This document shows positions 42,699-50,741 of a stretch of DNA of 64,000 bases, piece after piece (the first letter of the stretch is position 1; the number at the start of each line of letters is the position of its first letter). A program made the position numbers and the translations under genes. Origin of the DNA: Actinomadura craniellae (GTDB lineage: Bacteria > Actinomycetota > Actinomycetes > Streptosporangiales > Streptosporangiaceae); assembly GCF_003289645.1 (NCBI RefSeq), contig NZ_QLYX01000012.1, forward strand, positions 62,001 through 126,000. The letters run 5' to 3'. The notes under the pieces were generated by a model, which ran no database searches, had not been told where the DNA came from, and saw only the letters and a program-made list of their open reading frames with translations.

Positions 42699-44189
42699 AT
42701 GTCAACGGCGACAGTGCAGGAAGCGATCGACGGCTTCGTGGCGACCCCGCGGCGGATGTTCATCGGCGGGCAGTGGGTGGAGGCGGTCTCGGGCCGGACG
42801 TTCGCCACCCCGGACCCTGCCACGGGGGAGACCCTCGCCCATGTCGCGGAGGGGGACGCGGCCGACATCGACCGGGCCGTGGCCGCCGCGCGCCGGGCGT
42901 TCGAGGAGGGGCCGTGGTCCCGGATGACGGCGTCCGAGCGCGGCCGGTTGATCTGGAAGATCGGCGATCTGATCCTCGAGCACACCGACGAGCTGGCCCG
43001 GCTGGAGTCGCTGGACAACGGCAAGCCCTTCACCGTCGCCCAGGCCGCGGACGTGCCGCTGGCCGCCGACCTGTTCCACTACATGGCCGGGTGGGCCACG
43101 AAGATCGAGGGCAACACGATCGACATCTCGGTGCCCTACATGCCGGGCGCGTCCTTCCACTCCTACACGCTGCGCGAGCCGGTCGGCGTCGTTGGCCAGA
43201 TCATCCCGTGGAACTTCCCGCTGCTGATGGCGGCCTGGAAGCTGGGGCCCGCACTGGCCACCGGCAACTGCGTCGTCCTCAAGCCCGCCGAGCAGACACC
43301 GCTGACCGCGCTGCGGCTCGCCGAGCTGATCGCCGAGGCCGGGATCCCGGACGGCGTGGTCAACGTCGTGCCCGGATACGGGGAGACCGCCGGAGCGCGG
43401 CTGGCCGCCCACCCGGGGGTGGACAAGGTGGCCTTCACCGGCTCCACCGAGGTCGGCAAGCAGATCGTGCAGGCGGCGGCGGGCAACCTGAAGAAGCTCA
43501 CGCTGGAACTGGGCGGGAAGAGCCCCAACATCGTCTTCGAGGACGCCGCGGACGGCGCCGTGGCGGGGGCGGCGAACGCCATCTTCTTCAACCACGGCCA
43601 GTGCTGCGTCGCCGGGTCGCGGCTGTTCGTGCACCGGAGCCGGTTCGACGAGGTCGTCGAGGGCGTCGCCGACATCGCCAAGACCATCAAGCTCGGCCCG
43701 GGCCTGGACCCCGGCACGCAGATGGGCCCGCTGGTCTCCGACGAGCAGTTGCGCCGGGTCACCGGTTACCTGGAGTCGGGCCGCGTGGCGGGGGCGACCA
43801 CCGTCGTCGGCGGCGGGCGGCACGGTGACCGCGGCTACTTCGTCGAGCCGACCGTGATCACCGGCACCCGCGCCGACATGCAGATCGTCCGTGAGGAGAT
43901 CTTCGGGCCGGTCGTGGTGGCCGAGCCGTTCAGCGATCTGGACGAGATCGCGGCACAGGCCAACGACACCGAGTACGGCCTGGGCGCGGGCATCTGGACC
44001 CGCGACATCTCCAAGGCGCACGCGCTGGCCAAGAAGATCCGCGCGGGCACCGTCTGGATCAACTGCTACAACGTTTTCGACGCGGCCCTGCCGTTCGGCG
44101 GCTACAAGCAGTCGGGCTGGGGCCGGGAGATGGGCCACGAGGCCCTCAACGCTTACACCGAGGTCAAGGCCGTCACTACGCAGCTGTGA
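42699..44189 (+). CDS. Aldehyde dehydrogenase (NAD(P)-dependent)
   Basis: This 496-residue enzyme has the usual ALDH landmarks: PWNFPLLMAAWKLGPALATG, KPAEQTPLTALRLAEL, TGSTEVGKQI, the general base segment LELGGKSPN and the nucleophile Cys in NHGQCCVAGSRLFV. The C-terminus WGREMGHEALNAYTEVK is the family norm. It resembles betaine/phenylacetaldehyde-type dehydrogenases; substrate unknown. A single-gene unit: ATG 42699 and a perfect 15-base terminator directly after the stop. It lacks the 14-base palindrome found ahead of the 45-63 kb genes. Confidence 0.93.
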   Translation: MSTATVQEAIDGFVATPRRMFIGGQWVEAVSGRTFATPDPATGETLAHVAEGDAADIDRAVAAARRAFEEGPWSRMTASERGRLIWKIGDLILEHTDELARLESLDNGKPFTVAQAADVPLAADLFHYMAGWATKIEGNTIDISVPYMPGASFHSYTLREPVGVVGQIIPWNFPLLMAAWKLGPALATGNCVVLKPAEQTPLTALRLAELIAEAGIPDGVVNVVPGYGETAGARLAAHPGVDKVAFTGSTEVGKQIVQAAAGNLKKLTLELGGKSPNIVFEDAADGAVAGAANAIFFNHGQCCVAGSRLFVHRSRFDEVVEGVADIAKTIKLGPGLDPGTQMGPLVSDEQLRRVTGYLESGRVAGATTVVGGGRHGDRGYFVEPTVITGTRADMQIVREEIFGPVVVAEPFSDLDEIAAQANDTEYGLGAGIWTRDISKAHALAKKIRAGTVWINCYNVFDAALPFGGYKQSGWGREMGHEALNAYTEVKAVTTQL

Positions 44190-44585
44190 TCCACCCGGCG
44201 GGTGGGAGGCGCCGGTCGCGGTGCCTCCCACCCGCCGTCGGTTTCGCCGGCCCGGTGCGACTTACGGCTGTTGCCGGCTGAATTTTTCTGTTTGCATTTT
44301 TCCGCTATACCGATCTTCGGTATCGAAGTGATCTTTGTATGTGGCGGGTTCCGGTGCGGGGCGGGCACAACTTCTGGCATTACATCAGTGGATGTGCCTA
44401 GTCAAGTGGCATTTTTGTAGGCAGTAGAGCGATTTGGTCGTGCTGAGACTACTTTTTGTGCATTGACGCCAAAAAGGTCATTGCCTACCTTCGAAATAGA
44501 GCGCGCTCCATTCCATGCATGGACTTCCCGCCCCGTTACCCGGGCGCCAGGAATGGCGCCCACCGTCCCCGAAATGAGGACTCCC
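44190..44585. other. Intergenic region between aldehyde dehydrogenase and secreted protein
   Basis: This 396-base gap holds the strong terminator at 44196-44237, then an A+T-rich section (44280-44480) that should contain the promoter of the small secreted protein. No gene is supported; an in-frame upstream extension of the secreted protein from 44463 lacks a ribosome site. Confidence 0.5.
44196..44237 (+). terminator. Terminator after aldehyde dehydrogenase
   Basis: CGGCGGGTGGGAGGC pairs perfectly over 15 bases with GCCTCCCACCCGCCG across a 12-base loop, 6 bases beyond the dehydrogenase stop. Confidence 0.85.
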
Positions 44586-45065
44586 ATGTCCCGTGCCACG
44601 AAACTGGCCGTGACCGCCGTGATCGCCGCCGCCGCCGTCGCGGTGCCGGCCTCGCCCGCCATGGCCTGGACGGCCGGTCCCGTCTCCGCCGCCCTCTCCG
44701 GGCCCATGATCATCGACGCGGGCATTCCCGCCTCCTGCACCTCCGCCACGTACGGCGGAAGCATCACCGCCGCAGGTGATCTCACCATCACCTCGGCCAC
44801 CGCCGAGTGCGGCGTCGCGATCACCCCCTCGCAGCTGCCCTGGAGCGGCAGCCTCACCGGCGGCGTCGCCACCATCAGCGGCTACCGGGTGAGCGGCATG
44901 GGCTGCACCTACGGCGGCAGCCTGGTCGGCAGCTACGTCAGCGAGGACGAATCCTTCCCGGTCACCGTCACCTTCACCGAGCAGACCGTCAGCAGGGTCA
45001 GCGGCCACTTCCTCTGCCCCTCCTCCGCCACCATCACCGCCTCCTACGTCTTCACCCAGCCGTGA
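44586..45065 (+). CDS. Small secreted beta-rich protein
   Basis: This 159-residue protein has a clear Sec signal (MSRATKLAVTAVIAAAAVAV, cleavage after AMA). The mature part is rich in Ser, Thr and Gly, likely all beta, with four cysteines (ASCTSATYGG, ATAECGVAI, GMGCTYGG, HFLCPSS) that could form two disulphides. It has no recognised domain. ATG 44586 has GAGGA upstream and the signal starts directly there. It ends before a perfect 17-base bidirectional terminator. Possibly an abundant extracellular protein, but function is unknown. Confidence 0.8.
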   Translation: MSRATKLAVTAVIAAAAVAVPASPAMAWTAGPVSAALSGPMIIDAGIPASCTSATYGGSITAAGDLTITSATAECGVAITPSQLPWSGSLTGGVATISGYRVSGMGCTYGGSLVGSYVSEDESFPVTVTFTEQTVSRVSGHFLCPSSATITASYVFTQP

Positions 45066-45104
45066 TTCCGAGGCCGGTCCCGGGGTGAGTCCAGGCCGGC
45101 CTCG

Positions 45105-45141
45105 CGCCGTGGCCCCGGCGGCACCCGCCGGGGCCACGGCG
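45105..45141. terminator. Bidirectional terminator between secreted protein and P450
   Basis: CGCCGTGGCCCCGGCGG and CCGCCGGGGCCACGGCG form a perfect 17-base stem with a 3-base loop between two convergent genes. Confidence 0.85.
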
Positions 45142-45207
45142 CCGTCCGGTACGGCACGCGAGCCGTACGGCCGGCATCGGCGGCAGGACGTGCGCGGCGC
45201 GGGCGGG

Positions 45208-46401
45208 TCAGCCGATGGTGATCGGCAGGGTCTCCCAGCCGCGGACGGTCGAGGTCTGCGCCAGCTTCGTGTTGTCCCAGTCCACGTCCCACCGCGGGAA
45301 CCGGCGCAGGATCTCCTCCATCGCCACCCGGCCCTCCAGCCGGGCCAGCGCCGCACCCAGGCAGTAGTGGACGCCGAGGCCGAAGGTCAGCTGCTGGTTG
45401 AGCTTGCGGTGGATGTCGAACCGGTCCGGGTCGGCGTAGCGGCGCTCGTCCCGGTTGGCCGCCGCCACGATGAACAGGAGGGCGCTGCCCTTGGGCACGG
45501 TCTGGCCGTAGAACTCCACGTCCTTGGTGACGTAGCGGGCGATGGAGGGGCCGGGCGGTTCGAGCCGCAGGATCTCCTCGATCGCGTTGGGGATCAGCGA
45601 CGGGTCGTCCACGAGCTCCTGGCGCTGCTCGGGGTACTGGGCCAGCACGGACCCGATCCACCCGATGAGCCGGCCCGTCGTCTCGTTGCCGGCGCCCGCG
45701 ACGACCGTGACGTAGGTCAGGACCTCGTCCCGGGTGAGCGTGCGCGTCACGCCGTTCTCGTCCTCGAACTCGGCGTTCAGCAACTCGGTCATCAGGTCGT
45801 CGGAGGGGTTCTTGCGGCGCCAGTCGATGTATTCACCGAACATCTCGTTGCTGAGGATCGCGCCGTCCCGCAGATCCATCTGCCCGCCGTCCTCGGTGCG
45901 CAGGCTCTCGTCGGCCGAGTCGCGGAGGGCCGCCTGGTCGGCCTCGGGGATGCCGAGGAGCATGCCGATCACGCGCATCGGCATCTCGGCGCCGACGGCG
46001 GCGACGAGGTCGAAGCGGTCCGTGCCCACCAGCGGGTCGAGGGTGCGCGTGCAGAACTCCCGCACCCGGGGTTCCAGGGCGGAGATCCGGCGCGGGGTGA
46101 AGACGCGGGCCAGCAGCCGGCGGTGGATGTCGTGGATGGGCGGGTCCTCGAAGATGAGGGTGCCCGGAGGCAGTTCGATATCGGCCTTGATGATTTCCAG
46201 GATTCCGCCGCGGGCCGAGGAGAACGTCTGCCAGTCCGGCAGGCCGCGTTCGATGTCGGCATGCCGGCTGACCGCGTAGAAGTCGTATTTCTCGTTGTAG
46301 TAGAGCGGCATCTCCTCCCGCATCCGGCGGTAGATCGGATACGGGTCCTTCGCGAATTCGGATTCGTAGGGATCCCAGTAAACCGGGTTTTCACTGCTCA
46401 C
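45208..46401 (-). CDS. Cytochrome P450
   Basis: This 397-residue P450 begins VSSENPVYWDPYESEFAKDP. It has I-helix VVAGAGNETTGRL, K-helix EEILRLEPPGPS and heme loop FGLGVHYCLGAALARLEG. The sequence style (FEDPPIHDIHRRLLARVFTP) resembles actinobacterial P450s linked to steroid, terpenoid or fatty-acid oxidation; I cannot name the CYP family. GTG 46401 has GAGGAAGG upstream. A copy of the shared 14-base palindrome lies 93 bases upstream, linking it to the downstream island. No ferredoxin gene is adjacent. Confidence 0.92.
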   Translation of the reverse strand: MSSENPVYWDPYESEFAKDPYPIYRRMREEMPLYYNEKYDFYAVSRHADIERGLPDWQTFSSARGGILEIIKADIELPPGTLIFEDPPIHDIHRRLLARVFTPRRISALEPRVREFCTRTLDPLVGTDRFDLVAAVGAEMPMRVIGMLLGIPEADQAALRDSADESLRTEDGGQMDLRDGAILSNEMFGEYIDWRRKNPSDDLMTELLNAEFEDENGVTRTLTRDEVLTYVTVVAGAGNETTGRLIGWIGSVLAQYPEQRQELVDDPSLIPNAIEEILRLEPPGPSIARYVTKDVEFYGQTVPKGSALLFIVAAANRDERRYADPDRFDIHRKLNQQLTFGLGVHYCLGAALARLEGRVAMEEILRRFPRWDVDWDNTKLAQTSTVRGWETLPITIG

Positions 46402-46493
46402 TTGTCCAGGCCTTCCTCGAACCCCGGCGCGCGATCGGTCGACGCGCACCCCGGCGGCTGCCCGTCCTCGTTGCTGAGCGGTCGCCAAATAAT

Positions 46494-46507
46494 GCTGTGC
46501 ACTTGCT
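46494..46507. promoter_or_regulatory. Shared catabolic-island palindrome, site A (P450)
   Basis: GCTGTGCACTTGCT, read on the other strand as AGCAAGTGCACAGC, matches the island consensus AGYAAGYGYTCACT at 11 of 14 bases. It lies 93 bases upstream of the P450 start. Confidence 0.45.
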
Positions 46508-46640
46508 TAGCACCCGCCGCTTCGGTGGTCAAGGTCACACCAGGTGGCCTGCGGTGTTGAGCGTGCCACGTGCCGGCACGGTCGCCGCGTTCGCACAGGT
46601 GGAGAGCATGGTGGCGCGGCGCCGGACCGGAGGGCGGAGA

Positions 46641-48497
46641 TCAGGCCGAGCCGGCCTGGCAGGCCGTGACGAGCAGTGCGCCCGGGGCGAGGCAGGGGAG
46701 GGCACCCGCCTGCCGGAGGATCCGCCGGGCGGAGTCGCCCACGAGGAACGTGAGGAACGCCGCGGCGGGGCTGTGGTTCGGGGGCGGCCCGAGGGTGTAG
46801 AAGACCTCGGGGGCGACGAACGGGTAGTTGCTCCCCGCCGGGGAGGCGTCCGCCTTGACGCCGTCGAGGGTGAGCACGCGCACGTTGGGGTAGCGGCGGG
46901 TGTCCGTGGCGACGTGCAGTTCGGCATAGCCGATCGCGCCGGGGATCTGGTTGACCGCGTCGAGGACCTGCCCCTGGCTGCTGCGCTCGCAGCGGATGCT
47001 GCGGGCGGCGGCGCGGAGCTCGTCCTTGCGCTGGCAGTTCCGGGACGACAGCTCCGGCTCGGGCCCGCCGAGCACCTGCTCCTCGAAGATCGTCCGGGTG
47101 CCCGAGCCCTCGGTCCTGCTGACCAGCCGGACCGGCACGTCGGCGCCGCCCTCGAACTGCCGCCAGTTGGTGGGGCCGCCGTCCTGGGCGTAGACGGAAC
47201 GCAGCTCCGCCATCGACAGGTCGGTGACCTTCGTGTCCTTGTGGACGATGACGGCGAAGGCGACCAGGGCGACCGGGAAACCGCGGAAACCTCGCGACCT
47301 GATCTCGTCGGAGTCGGGCCGGAGGTACCCGTCGTGCATCGCGATCGTCGAGGCGGCGTTGGCGGCGGTGAGAGCGCGCACCCCTTCGTTCGAGCCGATG
47401 GGTCTCACCTCGATGTCCGCGTCCTCGCACAGGGCCTCGTAGCCGCGCCGGACGGCGTCGGCCGTCCGCTCGAAGGCGGTGGAACCGACCAGGCGGAGGG
47501 TGCCGCTGAAACAGGTGGGACGGTGCGCCGCGGGCTCGTCTCCGCCGATCGCTCCGCCCACCACGACGCCGGCCACGAACACCAGCGCGGCGGCGGCCAC
47601 CGCCGCCGGCCTCCGCCCGCGGAGGTCCCACCGCTTCCGATTCCGCAGGGGGGCCTCGACCGGAGGGGACGGCTCGGCGGGCGGCCGGCTCTCGGTTGCC
47701 GCCGGGCGGTCGCGCAGTTCCGCGGCCGCGGCCTCGGCGGCGGCGAGCCGCTGCCGCAGTCCGGCCGCCTCGGCCCGGGCCTGGGCGAGGTCGTCCGGCG
47801 GGGCGATGCCCCGGAGCCGCTCGTACGCCTCGACCCAGAGCGCGACCTCTGTTTCGGGCAGCCCGCAGGCCGCCGCGAAGTAGCCGACCCTGACGCGTTC
47901 CCGGTCGCTGGTCGTGCGCCAGCGGTCCTTCTGGAGCATCGCGCTGATCGTGGCGTCGGGCAGTGTGCCCCACGAGCGCCGCTCGATCTCCGACTGCCTG
48001 GGTGGGCCCGCCCAGTCCCGCAGCCGTGCCAGCAACCGGTAGAAGTCCCGGATGTCGCCGGCCTCGGCCAGGTCGGGCAGTTTCCGCTCGGCGGCGAACG
48101 TCGGGACGGCCCACGGTTCGAAGGACACGGGATGCCGTGAGGTCAGCCGCCGCCAGGGGACCTTCGCCCGGTGGGTCTCGACGATCTTCGCGGGTTTGCT
48201 GCTCCTGTTCCGCTCGAACGCGGCGTTCAGGTCGTCTCCCCGCTCGTCCCACAGGGCCTGCTCGGCCGCGGCCCACGCGTCCCGCGCCGCCGCGGCCTCG
48301 GCGCCGTCGACCCCCGCCGCGGTCAGGCAGGCGCTGACGACCTCCCAGGACATCAGCTCGCCGTCCCCGGCCAGCAGCGCCCGGACCGTCACCTCCTGCA
48401 GTCCGGTGTGCCGTGCCAGCACGGCGGGCTCGTTCCCGTCCATACAGGCGGCCAGGGCGCGGGTGAAGTCCGCCTTCCGGCCGAGATAGGAGTTCAA
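46641..48497 (-). CDS. Single-pass membrane protein with cytoplasmic helical/HTH-like N-terminus and PstS-like extracellular domain
   Basis: This 618-residue protein has two helical N-terminal units (about 5-60 and 145-235; AVLARHTGLQEVTVRALLAG and LPDATISAMLQKDRWRTTSD) that look like XRE-type helix-turn-helix modules. An Ala/Glu coiled region follows (about 235-265), then a Pro-rich linker and one transmembrane helix (about 297-317). The extracellular C-terminus is a PstS-like phosphate-binding domain (TLRLVGSTAFERTADAVRRG, VSRTEGSGTRTIFEEQ). The order suggests transmembrane sensing rather than transport; no phosphate ABC genes are near. The function is unproven. Confidence 0.82.
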   Translation of the reverse strand: MNSYLGRKADFTRALAACMDGNEPAVLARHTGLQEVTVRALLAGDGELMSWEVVSACLTAAGVDGAEAAAARDAWAAAEQALWDERGDDLNAAFERNRSSKPAKIVETHRAKVPWRRLTSRHPVSFEPWAVPTFAAERKLPDLAEAGDIRDFYRLLARLRDWAGPPRQSEIERRSWGTLPDATISAMLQKDRWRTTSDRERVRVGYFAAACGLPETEVALWVEAYERLRGIAPPDDLAQARAEAAGLRQRLAAAEAAAAELRDRPAATESRPPAEPSPPVEAPLRNRKRWDLRGRRPAAVAAAALVFVAGVVVGGAIGGDEPAAHRPTCFSGTLRLVGSTAFERTADAVRRGYEALCEDADIEVRPIGSNEGVRALTAANAASTIAMHDGYLRPDSDEIRSRGFRGFPVALVAFAVIVHKDTKVTDLSMAELRSVYAQDGGPTNWRQFEGGADVPVRLVSRTEGSGTRTIFEEQVLGGPEPELSSRNCQRKDELRAAARSIRCERSSQGQVLDAVNQIPGAIGYAELHVATDTRRYPNVRVLTLDGVKADASPAGSNYPFVAPEVFYTLGPPPNHSPAAAFLTFLVGDSARRILRQAGALPCLAPGALLVTACQAGSA

Positions 48498-48608
48498 CGC
48501 CCGCTCCGTCCGTGTCCTAATATCCGTACAGGCGTCTACACCGAGGTGATCATCTATCTTGCGGTGCGGACGGGCGCCATGGGTGTGAGTTGTCCGTAAG
48601 TTCGCCCT

Positions 48609-48706
48609 CTAGTGGCCATCTGTACGGTTGGCGGTTCCGCCCGGGTACCTTCCAGGAACGGTTTCGGGCTTCCTGGAAGGAACCAGGAAGCCCGGGAACC
48701 CACTAG
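48609..48706. repeat. 98-base nested inverted repeat with alternative hairpins
   Basis: Outer arms CTAGTGG/CCACTAG (48609-48615, 48700-48706) enclose GGTTCC/GGAACC and an inner perfect 11-base stem CCTTCCAGGAA/TTCCTGGAAGG (48648-48680). A competing 11-base stem GGGCTTCCTGG/CCAGGAAGCCC (48666-48693) uses the same bases. It lies between the membrane sensor gene and the divergent DUF5519-like gene. It could be a structured leader, small RNA or miniature element. Confidence 0.6.
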
Positions 48707-48755
48707 GACACCGGCTGATCGGTCACCTGGCCCGGTGTTCCGCCACGCTGAGTTC

Positions 48756-49196
48756 ATGAGCCGAGGACGCAGTCACCACTCCGTTGCGTACACCGACCTG
48801 GCGATCGAACAATTCCGGGACTGGCCGCTGCACGTGTGCCGTGCCGACTGTTCCCCGGGCCGCGCGCTGGCCCTGCCCGACCTGCAGATCGTCCACTTCC
48901 ACCAGGGCGACCTGGCCGAAGTCTTCCTCACCCGGCAGGTCGTCTGCCGCATCACCGCGACCCTCACCGACTCGGGCCGGGTCGACATCTTCCCCGACAC
49001 CGGCTGGGTCCAGGTGCATCTGGACACCGACGGCGACCTCTTCCTTCTCCAGTCCCTGGTCAGCCTGGCCATCCAGGCCAACGAGCTCTCCCGCCGGCCG
49101 CATCACCACGCCACCGCGCCCTGCCCCCGCGCCGGTTCCCGCGGCCGGCGGCGTTCGCGGATGGTGGAGGCGGATCTCGTCCTGCACGGTTTCTGA
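48756..49196 (+). CDS. DUF5519-like (luciferase family) small protein
   Basis: This 146-residue protein begins MSRGRSHHSVAYTDLAIEQF and has QIVHFHQGDLAEVFLTRQVV and GRVDIFPDTGWVQVHLDTDG followed by SLVSLAIQAN, matching my memory of the DUF5519/luciferase-domain family. The biochemical role is unknown; the name is historical. It lies downstream of the nested inverted repeat. The frame is open upstream to 48612 but ATG 48756 fits the conserved start. No operon partner. Confidence 0.65.
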   Translation: MSRGRSHHSVAYTDLAIEQFRDWPLHVCRADCSPGRALALPDLQIVHFHQGDLAEVFLTRQVVCRITATLTDSGRVDIFPDTGWVQVHLDTDGDLFLLQSLVSLAIQANELSRRPHHHATAPCPRAGSRGRRRSRMVEADLVLHGF

Positions 49197-49301
49197 CCGG
49201 GCGGACGCGCCCTGCCGCGGCGTCCACGAACGTTGTCCGGCCACCCGCCACGAGTCCCCTCCAGCGCTCCGGCGAGGCGCGTGGCCGCCGGCGGCTGAGA
49301 G

Positions 49302-49315
49302 AGTGAGCACTTGCT
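49302..49315. promoter_or_regulatory. Shared catabolic-island palindrome, site B (amidohydrolase)
   Basis: AGTGAGCACTTGCT reads AGCAAGTGCTCACT on the other strand, an exact match to AGYAAGYGYTCACT. It lies 108 bases upstream of the amidohydrolase 2 gene in an A+T-rich promoter zone. Confidence 0.6.
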
Positions 49316-49422
49316 TTTTATACTCCGCGAGTTTAGTTTCATGGCCACGAGCTAGCCGCGAAGCGCGATGGAACTTCACCTGTGGCCGTCCGCGGCCGCG
49401 TGGTGCGGAGAGGTGAGGGCAG

Positions 49423-50595
49423 ATGGTGAAGCTGGCCGACGAGGTGCGGGTCATCGACGCGGACACCCATCTCACGGAACGTCATGACCTGTTCACCACC
49501 CGGGCGCCGAAAGGGTACGAGGACCGGGTTCCTCGCGTCGTGGACATCGACGGCTCACCATGGTGGGTCGTGGAAAAGGACCGGCAGCTCGGCCCGGCCC
49601 GGGGCGGCGGGGTCGTCAACGTGAACGGCGAGAAGTTCCCGTTCGAGGAGAGCAAGCACAACGGCATCGACTGGGTGCACCGGGCCGCCTGGGACCACGA
49701 GGCCCGGCTGGAGTACATGAACCAGAACGGCTTCCACGCCCAGGTCCTCTACCCCAACGCCATCGGCATCGGAGGCCAGGGCATCTCCAACAACGTCCAG
49801 GACCCGGTGCTGCGCCGGCTGACGATCGAGATCTTCAACGACTACCTGGGCGAGCTGCAGGACTGGTCGGGCCACCGCTTCCTGCCCATGGCGGTCATGC
49901 CGGCGTGGAGCGTGGACGAGTGCGTGCGGGAGGCGCAGCGCGCCGCCGCGGCGGGGTTCCGCGGCGTGAACATGACCTCCGACCCGCAGGAGACCGGCGC
50001 GCCCGACCTGGCCAGCCGCGAGTGGGACCCGTTCTGGGCGGCGTGCGCGGACCTACAACTGCCGGTGCACTTCCACATCGGGGCCAGCCTGACGTCGCTC
50101 AACTTCTACGGGAAGTACTTCTGGCCGTCCCTGCACCAGAACCTCAAGCCCGCGGTCGGCGGGTCGATGCTGTTCCTGAACAACGCCCGGGTCGTGCTGA
50201 ACAGCATCTACGCCGGGATCTTCGACCGGCACCCCGGGCTGAAGATGGTCTCCGTCGAGAGCGGCATGGGCTGGGTCCCGTTCATCCTGGAGACCGCGGA
50301 CTACGAGATCCTGGAGAACGCCCCGCAGCAGGCCGCGGAGCTGTCCCGCAAGCCGTCGGAGTACTTCAAGGACCACTGGTACGCGACGTTCTGGTTCGAG
50401 GAGAACCGCGGCGACCTCCAGTCCCTGATCGACAGCGTCGGCGAGGACAACGTCATGTTCGAGACCGACTTCCCGCACCCCACCTGCCTCTACCCCGACC
50501 CCTTGACGGCGGTCGAGGAGCGGATGATGTCGCTGCGGCCGGAGACCCGCCGCAAGGTCCTCGGCGAGACCGCCGCCGCCCTCTACCGCATCTGA
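49423..50595 (+). CDS. Amidohydrolase 2 family metal-dependent hydrolase or decarboxylase
   Basis: This 390-residue TIM-barrel enzyme of PF04909 has N-terminal VIDADTHLTERHDLF, the middle VLYPNAIGIGGQGISNNVQD, metal-ligand HFHIGASLTSLN and C-terminal VMFETDFPHPTCLYPDPL. Relatives hydrolyse or decarboxylate aromatic acids and lactones (ACMSD-like). ATG 49423 is the first start after the palindrome. It converges with the MmsA-like gene, separated by two perfect terminators. Substrate unknown; neighbours suggest ring cleavage or side-chain degradation. Confidence 0.9.
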   Translation: MVKLADEVRVIDADTHLTERHDLFTTRAPKGYEDRVPRVVDIDGSPWWVVEKDRQLGPARGGGVVNVNGEKFPFEESKHNGIDWVHRAAWDHEARLEYMNQNGFHAQVLYPNAIGIGGQGISNNVQDPVLRRLTIEIFNDYLGELQDWSGHRFLPMAVMPAWSVDECVREAQRAAAAGFRGVNMTSDPQETGAPDLASREWDPFWAACADLQLPVHFHIGASLTSLNFYGKYFWPSLHQNLKPAVGGSMLFLNNARVVLNSIYAGIFDRHPGLKMVSVESGMGWVPFILETADYEILENAPQQAAELSRKPSEYFKDHWYATFWFEENRGDLQSLIDSVGEDNVMFETDFPHPTCLYPDPLTAVEERMMSLRPETRRKVLGETAAALYRI

Positions 50596-50596
50596 C

Positions 50597-50632
50597 CCGC
50601 CCCGGGGCCGCCCCGGCTCGGCCCCGGGGCGG
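50597..50632 (+). terminator. Terminator after amidohydrolase 2 gene
   Basis: CCGCCCCGGGGCCG and CGGCCCCGGGGCGG form a perfect 14-base stem with an 8-base loop starting 2 bases beyond the stop. Confidence 0.8.
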
Positions 50633-50651
50633 TCGGCGCGTGCTCGTCCGG

Positions 50652-50679
50652 CCCGTCGCGTGAGCTCTCACGCGACGGG
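50652..50679 (-). terminator. Terminator after MmsA-like gene
   Basis: CCCGTCGCGTGAG and CTCACGCGACGGG form a perfect 13-base stem with a 2-base centre, between the two convergent gene ends. Confidence 0.75.
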
Positions 50680-50741
50680 TTCCGCACGTCCGGCCGCCCC
50701 GGCCCGACCCGGACGGCCCGCCGGGCGCGCCGGGCCGGGTG

